This document shows, one piece after another, positions 43,473-51,393 of a stretch of 64,000 nucleotides of DNA. Both the position numbers and the translations under genes were made by a program. This DNA is from Glaciihabitans arcticus (GTDB lineage: Bacteria; Actinomycetota; Actinomycetes; Actinomycetales; Microbacteriaceae): NCBI RefSeq assembly GCF_004310685.1, contig NZ_SISG01000001.1, forward strand, positions 124,001-188,000, read 5' to 3'. The notes beneath the pieces are model-generated. The model ran no database searches. It worked only from the letters and a program-made list of their open reading frames with translations, and was not told the DNA's origin. Position 1 is the first letter of the stretch; the number at the start of each line of letters is the position of its first letter.

Positions 43473-44975
43473 ATGACTGCCTCGAAAACCTCCGAAGACC
43501 ACGACTACGACTTCGTTGTCGTCTCCAATCGCCTTCCCGTCGACAGGGTGACCGCGCCCGATGGGACCCCCGGCTGGACCCGCTCGCCCGGTGGCCTCGT
43601 CACCGCGCTCGAGCCGGTCATGCGCGAGAAGGACGGCGCCTGGGTCGGCTGGGCCGGACAGCCCGACGTCGCCCTCGACCCCTTCGACAACGAGGGCATC
43701 CGCATCGTGCCGGTGCCGCTTACCGTCGAGGAGATCGCCAACTACTACGAGGGCTTCAGCAACGACACGCTCTGGCCGCTGTACCACGACGTGATCGCGG
43801 CCCCCAGCTACCACCGCGAGTGGTGGGAGTCGTACGTCGCCGTCAACCAGCGCTTCGCCGATGCGACCGCCGCGATCAGCGCGCAAGGCGCAACCGTCTG
43901 GGTGCAGGACTACCAGCTGCAGCTCGTGCCGAAGATGCTGCGCGAGCAGCGCCCCGACCTGACCATCGGGTTCTTCAACCACATCCCCTTCCCGCCCTAC
44001 GGCATCTACTCGCAGCTTCCGTGGCGCGCGCAGATCATCGAGGGGCTGCTCGGTGCCGATGTGATCGGTTTCCAGCGGGTGGCGGATGCGTCCAACTTCT
44101 CCCGCGCAGTGCGAAGACTCACCACCAACGTGACGCGTAATCCCGTTATCGAGGTCGTCACCGAGGGGCAGGCGACTCGTCGCGTCATCGCGAAGGCGTT
44201 CCCGATCTCGATCGATGCCTCGAGCTATGAGGAGCTGGCCCGCCAGCCGCACATCCAGGCTCGCGCGCAGGAGATCCGCGAGGGCCTCGGCAACCCGAAG
44301 ACGATCATGCTCGGCGTCGACCGACTCGACTACACAAAGGGCATCGGCCACCGTCTGAAGGCCTTCGGCGAACTGCTCACCGAGGGCCGCGTTAGCGTCG
44401 AAGACGTCACCCTCGTGCAGGTCGCGAGCCCGAGCCGCGAGCGCGTGAAGGCCTACATGGACCTGCGCGACGAGATCGAGCTGACGGTCGGCCGCATCAA
44501 CGGCGACTTCGCCACCATGAGCCACACCGCGATCAGCTACCACCACCACGGCTACCCGCGCGACGAGATGGTCGCGCTCTACCTCGCCGCTGACGTCATG
44601 CTCGTCACCGCCCTGCGCGACGGCATGAACCTGGTCGCCAAGGAATACTGCGCCGCCCGCTTCGACAACGACGGTGTGCTGATCATCAGCGAATTCGCCG
44701 GCGCCTCCGACGAGCTGAAGCGCGCGCTGCGCATCAACCCGCATGACATCGACGGCCTCAAGGAGAGCATCCTGCAGGCGATCCAGATGCCCAAGCAGGA
44801 GCGTGCGACGAGGATGCGCTCGCTGCGCAAACGTGTGCTCGAGTACGACGTGTCCCGCTGGTCGTCCACCTTCCTCACCACCCTCGCCCAATCGCGTGCC
44901 GCGCAAGACGACTACGCCGACAGCCCGCTCGGCGAACTCGAGTGGACCATCGAACGCCCCCGGGCGGCGCGCTGA
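43473..44975 (+). CDS. otsA: Trehalose-6-phosphate synthase
   Basis: A 500-residue GT20 glycosyltransferase joining UDP-glucose (or another NDP-glucose) and glucose-6-phosphate. Visible motifs: VVVSNRLPVDR at the N-terminus, SPGGLVTALEPVM, VWVQDYQLQLVPKMLREQRP, GFFNHIPFPPYGIY, GVDRLDYTKGI and the nucleotide-sugar loop DGMNLVAKEYCAAR. All expected regions are present. A -35-like TTGACA lies at 43415-43420, but no good -10 follows. It overlaps otsB by one base (TGATG). Trehalose serves as osmolyte and stress protectant. Confidence 0.95.
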   Translation: MTASKTSEDHDYDFVVVSNRLPVDRVTAPDGTPGWTRSPGGLVTALEPVMREKDGAWVGWAGQPDVALDPFDNEGIRIVPVPLTVEEIANYYEGFSNDTLWPLYHDVIAAPSYHREWWESYVAVNQRFADATAAISAQGATVWVQDYQLQLVPKMLREQRPDLTIGFFNHIPFPPYGIYSQLPWRAQIIEGLLGADVIGFQRVADASNFSRAVRRLTTNVTRNPVIEVVTEGQATRRVIAKAFPISIDASSYEELARQPHIQARAQEIREGLGNPKTIMLGVDRLDYTKGIGHRLKAFGELLTEGRVSVEDVTLVQVASPSRERVKAYMDLRDEIELTVGRINGDFATMSHTAISYHHHGYPRDEMVALYLAADVMLVTALRDGMNLVAKEYCAARFDNDGVLIISEFAGASDELKRALRINPHDIDGLKESILQAIQMPKQERATRMRSLRKRVLEYDVSRWSSTFLTTLAQSRAAQDDYADSPLGELEWTIERPRAAR

Positions 44976-45790
44976 TGGTCGACGTCGACACGCCTCCGCG
45001 CTTCTCGCGACTGCCCGAGCCGCTCGTCGGTGCGCTGCGCGAACTCGCGCGCACCCCGCGCCTGCTCGTCGCCCTCGACTTCGACGGCACCCTCGCGCCC
45101 GAGGTGGATGAACCGGACCGCGCACGCGCTCTGCCCGAGGCGCGAGCCGCCGTGCTGCGCCTGCTCGGGATGCCCCGCACCCGCGTCGCCCTCGTCTCGG
45201 GTCGCTCCCTCGCAAGCCTCGAACACGTGTCGCAGTTGCCGGACCACGCGTTGTTGATCGGCTCGCACGGTATCGAGATCCGGCTCGACGATCCCGCCGA
45301 TCACCTGTCCCTGAACACCGCCGAGCTCAAGCGCGTGGATCTCCTGCACGAGGTGCTCGCGGAGGTTGCCGACTCGATCGACCAGGTCTGGCTCGAGCCG
45401 AAGCCTGCGGGTTTCGCGCTGCACACGCGCCTCGCGACGGAGCACAACTCCCGCGTCGCCCACCTCGTGGCGCGCAGCGAGGCGGCCGCCGAGCTCGACG
45501 ACCTCACGGTGCGCAACGGCAAGAACGTGCTCGAGTTCTCCGTGCGCTCGACGACCAAGGGCGAGGCGATCGAGCACCTGCGCGAGTACACCCGTGCCTC
45601 CGCCGTGTTCTTCGCGGGCGACGACGTGACCGACGAGGACGGCTTCGCGGCCCTCGGTGCAGACGACCTCGGCCTCAAGGCGGGCGAGGGTTCGACGCTC
45701 GCCAACTACCGGGTCAAGGGGCCGACCGAGATCGCGCGCGCCCTCAGCCTGCTCGCCGACCTCCGCGAGGGCGACGTCCACGAGCAGTAA
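44975..45790 (+). CDS. otsB: Trehalose-6-phosphate phosphatase
   Basis: A 271-residue HAD phosphatase that completes trehalose synthesis. HAD motif I is LDFDGTLAPEVDEP (near residue 33), motif II is VSGRSL, the Lys is in RSTTKGEAI, and motif III/IV is FFAGDDVTDEDGF. The start at 44975 shares its A with the otsA stop codon, so the pair is translationally coupled; an upstream in-frame ATG lies within otsA and is not preferred. REP-like repeats follow the stop. Confidence 0.93.
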   Translation: MVDVDTPPRFSRLPEPLVGALRELARTPRLLVALDFDGTLAPEVDEPDRARALPEARAAVLRLLGMPRTRVALVSGRSLASLEHVSQLPDHALLIGSHGIEIRLDDPADHLSLNTAELKRVDLLHEVLAEVADSIDQVWLEPKPAGFALHTRLATEHNSRVAHLVARSEAAAELDDLTVRNGKNVLEFSVRSTTKGEAIEHLREYTRASAVFFAGDDVTDEDGFAALGADDLGLKAGEGSTLANYRVKGPTEIARALSLLADLREGDVHEQ

Positions 45791-45799
45791 CGCTTGGCT

Positions 45800-45832
45800 G
45801 GTTGAGTAGGCGCTCCAGCGCCGTATCGAAAC
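45800..45832 (+). repeat. REP-like palindromic repeat, copy 1
   Basis: A 33-base unit with flanks GGTTGAGTA and GTATCGAAAC around the hairpin GGCGCT-CC-AGCGCC, ten bases after the otsB stop. Confidence 0.8.
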
Positions 45833-45842
45833 TGCGCTAGCA

Positions 45843-45875
45843 GGTTGAGTAGGCGCTCCAGCGCCGTATCGAAAC
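45843..45875 (+). repeat. REP-like palindromic repeat, copy 2
   Basis: An exact copy of copy 1, in the same orientation, ten bases further on. Confidence 0.8.
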
Positions 45876-45930
45876 CCCGCCCTGTGGATGACGTGAGCCG
45901 CGCCCACGCCCAACCGGGCACCCTTCTCCG

Positions 45931-46221
45931 ATGGCGTTCATGTACATCCTTCGTTGCGCCGACGGCAGCTATTACGTGGGGAGCACCCGTAACTCCCTGG
46001 ACCACCGGCTCTGGCAGCACTCCACAGGCAATGGCTGCAAGTACACAAGCACTCGATTGCCGATCGAGCTCGTCTACGCCGAAGAGTACGACCGTGTCTC
46101 CGACGCATACGCCCGCGAGAAGCAGGTGCAGGGCTGGTCGAGGCGCAAGCGCGAGGCGCTCATCGCCGGGGAGTACGACGCGTTGATCGGCCTCAGTCGC
46201 AAGGTGTTCCCCAAGGCGTGA
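45931..46221 (+). CDS. Small GIY-YIG endonuclease-like protein
   Basis: A 96-residue single-domain GIY-YIG protein of the YhbQ/UPF0213 size class. The core motif reads FMYILRCADGSYYVGST (residues 3-19) with the Tyr pair in place, an Arg at 26 (LDHRLWQH) and the Glu in YAREKQVQGWSRRKRE. Activity is unproven for this class. No ribosome binding site is seen; ATG 45940 is an alternative start. The gene is enclosed by REP-like palindromes: two copies upstream in direct orientation and one diverged copy directly after its stop in inverted orientation. Confidence 0.85.
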   Translation: MAFMYILRCADGSYYVGSTRNSLDHRLWQHSTGNGCKYTSTRLPIELVYAEEYDRVSDAYAREKQVQGWSRRKREALIAGEYDALIGLSRKVFPKA

Positions 46222-46255
46222 TTTCGATACGGCCGCGGGCGGCCTACTCAATCAG
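46220..46255 (-). repeat. REP-like palindromic repeat, copy 3, inverted
   Basis: On the reverse strand, ATTGAGTA and GTATCGAAAT flanks match copies 1-2, but the stem is changed on both sides to GGCCGC/GCGGCC, preserving the hairpin. It starts within two bases of the GIY-YIG stop. Confidence 0.75.
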
Positions 46256-46287
46256 CTCGGTTGGCCGCGGGCGGCCCGCGAGAGCGC

Positions 46288-46752
46288 TCAGCGACCTCGG
46301 TTAGCGAGGCGGATCTCGCGGGGAGCCCTGCCGCCGAGGAAGGATTCCGACGGGTCGACGACGAACCCCTGGCGCAGCGCTTCTCGGCCGATCAGCATCC
46401 GGAACCCCATCGAGTCGCGGTTGGTGAGGGTGAGCTCCGCGTCGATGGTGCGACCGACCAACGTCACCGGCATCAGCACAACGATGCGCTCCTCCTCGTG
46501 GCCCGACGAACTGCGCACTACCCGGCGGTCGTGCACGGGCAGTTCGATCCGGGCGGCGTCCTGGACCGACTCCTGCCAGGGGTGAACCCAGAACGCGACC
46601 GACTTGCCGGCATCCTCGACGTCGAATGCGTGAAGGGATGACGTCTTGGCGCCGGTATCGATTTTGGCCTTGATCCACGGCACACCGGCCTCGGGAAGAG
46701 CGATCCACTCTCGCCACCCCGCAATGGTGTTTGAATGGGAGGGCTTCGCCAT
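46288..46752 (-). CDS. RimK-associated retropepsin-like protease (ATP-dependent zinc protease family)
   Basis: A 154-residue member of the family annotated as ATP-dependent zinc protease (PF05618), whose fold is retropepsin-like. The active-site-type motif KIDTGAKTSSLHAFDV is at about residues 30-45, with RMLIGREAL near 118. It is commonly encoded next to RimK-type ligases, as here, where the two are divergent with starts only 23 bases apart. It may process gamma-glutamyl or polyglutamyl products of the ligase; this is inference. GGTGGA just before the ATG may be the ribosome binding site. Confidence 0.85.
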   Translation of the reverse strand: MAKPSHSNTIAGWREWIALPEAGVPWIKAKIDTGAKTSSLHAFDVEDAGKSVAFWVHPWQESVQDAARIELPVHDRRVVRSSSGHEEERIVVLMPVTLVGRTIDAELTLTNRDSMGFRMLIGREALRQGFVVDPSESFLGGRAPREIRLANRGR

Positions 46753-46775
46753 TCCACCATCATCGCAGGGGCCCC

Positions 46776-47954
46776 ATGAAAATCGCTATTCTGTCGCGTG
46801 CCCCGCACTCGTACTCCACAACTCGTCTCCGGGCGGCGGCAGTGCAGCGCGGGCATGACGTCAAGGTACTGAATACGCTGCGGTTCGCGATCGACCTCAC
46901 CGGCGACCTGCCCGACCTGCACTTCCGTGGTCGTCCGCTGTCGTCGTACGACGCGATCCTGCCGCGCATCGGCAACTCGATCACCTACTTCGGCACCGCC
47001 GTTGTGCGCCAGTTCGAGCAGATGGACGTCTACACGCCCAACACCGCCAACGGCATCAGCAACGCACGCGACAAGCTGCGGGCGACGCAGATCCTGTCCC
47101 GCCACAACATCGCGATGCCGGCGACGGCGTTTGTGCGCAACCGCGCCGACGTGCGGCCGGCGATCGACCGGGTGGGCGGCGCGCCCGTCGTCATCAAGCT
47201 GCTCGAGGGCACTCAGGGCATCGGCGTGATCCTCGCCCCGCAGGCGAAGGTGGCCGAGGCGATCATCGAGACACTGCACTCCACCAACCAGAACGTGCTG
47301 ATCCAGCGTTTCATCGCGGAGAGCCGCGGCCGGGACATCCGGGCCCTCGTCGTCGGCGACCGCGTCGTCGCTGCCATGCGCCGCTCGGCGATCGGTGACG
47401 AGTTCCGCTCTAACGTGCACCGCGGCGGAACGGTCGAGGCGATCGACCTGCCCCCGGAGTACGAGCGGGTCGCCGTTCGCTCGGCCCAGATCATGGGCCT
47501 GCGCGTGGCCGGTGTCGACATGCTCGAGGGCGCGGACGGCCCGCTCGTGATGGAGGTCAACTCCTCGCCCGGGCTCGAGGGTATCGAGGCGGCGACGAAG
47601 CTCGACGTGGCCGGGGCGATCATCGACTACATCGCCAATGAGGTCGCGTTCCCCGACATCGACGTGCGGCAGCGTCTCGCCGTGTCCACCGGCTACGGGG
47701 TCGCCGAGATCGTCGTGAACTCGGGCGCGGACCTGGTCGGGATGAAGCTTGGCGAGTCGGGACTGGGCGAGAAGGACATCACCGTGCTGACGCTGCATCG
47801 CGGCGCGAACGTCATCCCGAACCCGCGTCGCGGCGAGGTGCTGGAGGCGGGCGACCGCTTGCTCTGCTTCGGAAAGCTCGAGGAGATGCGCTCGATGATC
47901 CCCAACCGACGCAGCCGCGCTCGCGTTCGGAAGCTGCCGAAAGACGCGGGCTAA
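46776..47954 (+). CDS. rimK: RimK-type ATP-grasp glutamate ligase fused to a TrkA-C (RCK_C) domain
   Basis: Predicted 392 residues. Residues 1-295 match RimK, which adds glutamate residues to ribosomal protein S6 in E. coli: MKIAILSRAPHSYSTTRL, the ATP-grasp stretch PVVIKLLEGTQGIGVILA, and VNSSPGLEGIEAAT with the Mg-binding Glu-x-Asn. Residues about 307-375 (VAEIVVNSGADLVGMKLGES, then LEAGDRLLCFGKLEEM) match a TrkA-C domain, which binds small ligands such as cyclic di-AMP in potassium channels. The added domain suggests allosteric control. ATG 46776 has GCAGGGG upstream. Confidence 0.88.
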   Translation: MKIAILSRAPHSYSTTRLRAAAVQRGHDVKVLNTLRFAIDLTGDLPDLHFRGRPLSSYDAILPRIGNSITYFGTAVVRQFEQMDVYTPNTANGISNARDKLRATQILSRHNIAMPATAFVRNRADVRPAIDRVGGAPVVIKLLEGTQGIGVILAPQAKVAEAIIETLHSTNQNVLIQRFIAESRGRDIRALVVGDRVVAAMRRSAIGDEFRSNVHRGGTVEAIDLPPEYERVAVRSAQIMGLRVAGVDMLEGADGPLVMEVNSSPGLEGIEAATKLDVAGAIIDYIANEVAFPDIDVRQRLAVSTGYGVAEIVVNSGADLVGMKLGESGLGEKDITVLTLHRGANVIPNPRRGEVLEAGDRLLCFGKLEEMRSMIPNRRSRARVRKLPKDAG

Positions 47955-48007
47955 CCGTCAGTCGTTGGTCTGACCGCTTTTGGTAGACTGGGGCAAGGAG
48001 GTAATCA

Positions 48008-50875
48008 GTGATCACCCTCCTTCTTCTGTTCGGCGTCGTTGCGGTGGCGCTTCCCCTTGTCACGAGATTCGCAGGCCGTGGCGTCTTCCTTGTGGGTGCC
48101 CTCGTGCCCGCAGGGGCATTCGTGCATGCACTGATGGTCGCGCCCGCGGTGCTCGCAGGCGGGGACGTCACCGAATCGCTGCCGTGGGTTCCCGAGCTGG
48201 ATCTCGCTCTCGCCTTCCGCATGGACGTGCTGTCGTGGGTGCTGACCCTCGTCGTCACCGGTGTTGGCGCCCTTGTGTTCGTCTACTGCTCGCGCTACTT
48301 CCGTCGCGATGAGGAGGGCCTCGGCCGCTTCTCCGGCATCCTGCTCGCCTTCGCCGGAGCCATGTACGGACTCGTGCTGGCGGATGACGTCTACCTGCTG
48401 TTCGTGTTCTGGGAGGCCACGAGCGTGCTCTCCTACCTGCTGATCGGCCACTACACCGCGCGCAAGACGAGTCGCGGCGCAGCCCTGCAGGCCCTGCTCG
48501 TGACCACGCTGGGCGGACTCGTGATGCTCGTCGGTCTCGTGATCCTCGCGGTCACCGCCGGCACATCCTCGATCTCGGCCCTGCTCGACGCTCCGCCCGA
48601 GGGCGGACTCGTCGTGGCCGGGGTACTCCTGATCCTCGTCGGCGCCCTCTCCAAGTCGGCGATCTTCCCCTTCCACTTCTGGCTCCCCGCCGCGATGGCA
48701 GCTCCCACCCCGGTGAGCGCGTACCTGCACGCGGCCGCCATGGTGAAGGCCGGCATCTATCTGATCGCGAGGATGGCGCCCGGCTTCGCGGACTCACCCG
48801 GCTGGCGCGAGACCCTCGTTGTGCTCGGTGTGATCACCATGCTCATCGGCGGCTGGACGGCGCTGCGCCAGAGCGATCTCAAGCTGATGCTCGCCTATGG
48901 CACCGTCAGCCAGCTCGGCTTCCTCACCATCGTCGTCGGCTGGGGCACACGCGACGCCGCTCTCGTCGGTCTCGCCCTGCTGCTCGCGCATGCGCTCTTC
49001 AAGTCCACGCTGTTCCTCGTGGTCGGCATCGTCGACCACCGCGCCGGCACCCGCGACCTGCGCCGCCTCTCCGGCCTCGGCCGCGAGGCGCCTATCCTCG
49101 CCGTGATCACCGCACTCGCCCTCGCCTCGATGGCGGGCCTGCCGCCGCTGCTCGGCTTCGTCGCCAAGGAGGGAGTGCTCACGGCCCTGCTCGAGGCGAC
49201 CACCGAATCGCCGCTCGCGTGGGTCGCGCTCGGCGGCATCGTCATCGGCTCCGTGCTGACCGTCGCCTACAGCTGCCGATTCTTCTGGGGTGCGTTCTGC
49301 CGCAAGAAGGACGTCGAGCAGGTGCGACCCGTCACAGAGAGCCCGGGCTTCCTCGTGGCTCCGGCGATCCTCGGTGCGAGCGGCCTGGTGCTCGGCCTGC
49401 TTGCCCCTCTCGTGGACGGCTGGCTCGCGGGCTACGCGGAGCAGTTCGAGCCCGTGGCGCATCCCTACCATCTTGCTCTCTGGCACGGCCTCGAGCCGGC
49501 ACTCGCGATCTCGGCGTTCACGATCCTGGCGGGTGGCGCGCTGTTCTGGCAGCGCTCGCGCGTGGAGGCGTTCCAGTCCCGGTTCAGTGGCGGTGTGTCT
49601 GCCGCGAACTCTTACTGGGCATCGATGCGCTTCATCGACCGGCTCGCAGCGCGCACCACGAGCCTGACCCAGCGCGGCTCGTTGCCGTTCTACCTCGGCG
49701 TGATCTTCCTCGTCTTCGTCGCTGTCACCGGCGTCGCCCTCGCCCTCAATCGCAGCTGGCCGACCGAGATCCGCCCGTGGGACTACCCCGCGCAGGCCGC
49801 CATCGGACTCGTCATGATCATCGCCGCGTTCGCCGCCACCCGCGCGGGCAAGCGCTACCAGGCCGTTGTGCTGGTCGGCGTGACCGGCTCGGGCATGGCG
49901 GTGCTGTTCGCCCTGCAGGGTGCACCCGACCTCGCCCTGACCCAGATCCTCGTCGAGGTCGTCACACTCGTGGCCTTTGTGCTCGTGCTGCGTCGCCTCC
50001 CCGCCCGTCTCGGCGAGAAGCACGGCAGCGTTCACCGGGTGCGCCGCGCGCTGCTCGGCTCCGCGGTCGGAATCCTCATCGCCGTCATCGCTGTCGTCGC
50101 CCTGGGTGCCCGCACCGGCCTGCCGATCTCGCTCGAGTGGCCGGAACTCGCCTACGAGGGCGGCCACGGACGGAACGTGGTCAACGTCGCGATCGTCGAC
50201 ATGCGCGCGTGGGACACCATGGGCGAGCTGTCCGTGATCATCGCCGCGGCAACCGGTGTCGCGAGCCTCATCTTCATCAGCGGCCGTGCGAACAACCTGC
50301 CCCGGATGCCGCGGCGCAAGGCTCGCGAAGACATCGCCGTACGGCTGCGCGCGTCGGCCGAGTCCGGCCCCGACGGCCGTTCCTCGTGGCTCTTCGCCGG
50401 ACGCACCCTCGCCCCCCGCAACCGCTCCATCCTGCTCGAGGTGGTCGCGCGGCTCCTGTTCCACTCGATGATCGTGGTCTCCGTGTACCTGCTGTTCGCG
50501 GGGCACAACGCCCCCGGCGGCGGCTTCGCGGGCGGGCTCGTCGCGGGGCTTGCACTCGTGGCGCGCTACCTCGCCGGTGGACGCTTCGAGCTGGGCGCCG
50601 CTGCGCCCATCGACGCGGGCAAGCTGCTGGGCACGGGGCTCGCACTCGCTGTCGGCACGGCGCTCGTTCCGCTGTTCTTCGGGGTAGAAGCGCTCACCTC
50701 GACGTTCTTCGAGGCCGAGATCTGGTTGTTCGGTCACGTCGAGTTCGTGACATCCACCATCTTCGATGTCGGCGTCTACCTCGTGGTCATCGGCCTGACG
50801 CTCGACGTGCTGCGCAGCCTGGGCGCTGAGGTCGACCGCCAGCAGGAAGAGGAAGCGGAGGCGGTGAAGTCATGA
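48008..50875 (+). CDS. mnhA: Mrp Na+/H+ antiporter subunit A (MnhA, with MnhB-like C-terminus)
   Basis: A 955-residue membrane protein. The N-terminal two thirds are NuoL-like (LYLLFVFWEATSVLSYLLIG; HAAAMVKAGIYLIARMAP), with the conserved charged residues in membrane helices. The C-terminal part carries MnhA-specific and MnhB-like regions (LLFHSMIVVSVYLLFAGHNA, then PGGGFAGGLVAGLALVARYL). Mrp antiporters expel sodium for protons and need all subunits. A strong AAGGAGG lies seven bases before the GTG start. The stop overlaps mnhC. No separate mnhB gene is present, consistent with the fusion. Confidence 0.95.
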   Translation: MITLLLLFGVVAVALPLVTRFAGRGVFLVGALVPAGAFVHALMVAPAVLAGGDVTESLPWVPELDLALAFRMDVLSWVLTLVVTGVGALVFVYCSRYFRRDEEGLGRFSGILLAFAGAMYGLVLADDVYLLFVFWEATSVLSYLLIGHYTARKTSRGAALQALLVTTLGGLVMLVGLVILAVTAGTSSISALLDAPPEGGLVVAGVLLILVGALSKSAIFPFHFWLPAAMAAPTPVSAYLHAAAMVKAGIYLIARMAPGFADSPGWRETLVVLGVITMLIGGWTALRQSDLKLMLAYGTVSQLGFLTIVVGWGTRDAALVGLALLLAHALFKSTLFLVVGIVDHRAGTRDLRRLSGLGREAPILAVITALALASMAGLPPLLGFVAKEGVLTALLEATTESPLAWVALGGIVIGSVLTVAYSCRFFWGAFCRKKDVEQVRPVTESPGFLVAPAILGASGLVLGLLAPLVDGWLAGYAEQFEPVAHPYHLALWHGLEPALAISAFTILAGGALFWQRSRVEAFQSRFSGGVSAANSYWASMRFIDRLAARTTSLTQRGSLPFYLGVIFLVFVAVTGVALALNRSWPTEIRPWDYPAQAAIGLVMIIAAFAATRAGKRYQAVVLVGVTGSGMAVLFALQGAPDLALTQILVEVVTLVAFVLVLRRLPARLGEKHGSVHRVRRALLGSAVGILIAVIAVVALGARTGLPISLEWPELAYEGGHGRNVVNVAIVDMRAWDTMGELSVIIAAATGVASLIFISGRANNLPRMPRRKAREDIAVRLRASAESGPDGRSSWLFAGRTLAPRNRSILLEVVARLLFHSMIVVSVYLLFAGHNAPGGGFAGGLVAGLALVARYLAGGRFELGAAAPIDAGKLLGTGLALAVGTALVPLFFGVEALTSTFFEAEIWLFGHVEFVTSTIFDVGVYLVVIGLTLDVLRSLGAEVDRQQEEEAEAVKS

Positions 50876-51393
50876 GTGTCTCCCTGGTGCTCCTCGTCGT
50901 GATGGCCGTGCTCTACGCGTGCGGCATCTACCTCATGCTCGAACGCAGCATGACGCGTGTGCTGCTCGGCTTCCTGCTCGTCGGCAACGCCACCAACCTG
51001 CTGATCTTGATCATGGCGGGCGCGGCTGGAGTCGCCCCGATCGTCGAGGACGGGGTCGGTGCTGATAGCAAATACGGCGCCGAGGAGATGACCGACCCGC
51101 TGCCGCAGGCGCTCATCCTCACCGCCATCGTCATCACCTTCGCGGTCTCCGCGTTCCTGCTCGCCCTCATCTACCGCTCGTGGCGACTCGCCAAGGAGGA
51201 CGACCTCGACGACGACGAGGACGACGTGGCGATGCGGGTCGGCAGCGAGAGCCTGCTGTTCGAGGAGCGGGATGACGGCACCGAGGGCGACACCGAATTC
51301 GGAACCCGTGCGCAGGCAGCGATCAGCGAGGCCGCCGAGCTCGAGCACCACCTCGAACCGCCACGCGAGAAGACGAAGGGGGCGAAGAAATGA
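50872..51393 (+). CDS. mnhC: Mrp antiporter subunit C
   Basis: A 173-residue NuoK-like subunit with three membrane helices (about 4-20, 27-50 and 78-102; CGIYLMLERSMTRVLLGFLL is typical). It carries a long cytosolic acidic extension (EDDLDDDEDDV) and a charged tail not found in short MnhC proteins. ATGA overlaps couple it to mnhA upstream and mnhD downstream. It is needed for assembly and ion coupling of the Mrp complex. Confidence 0.93.
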   Translation: MSVSLVLLVVMAVLYACGIYLMLERSMTRVLLGFLLVGNATNLLILIMAGAAGVAPIVEDGVGADSKYGAEEMTDPLPQALILTAIVITFAVSAFLLALIYRSWRLAKEDDLDDDEDDVAMRVGSESLLFEERDDGTEGDTEFGTRAQAAISEAAELEHHLEPPREKTKGAKK

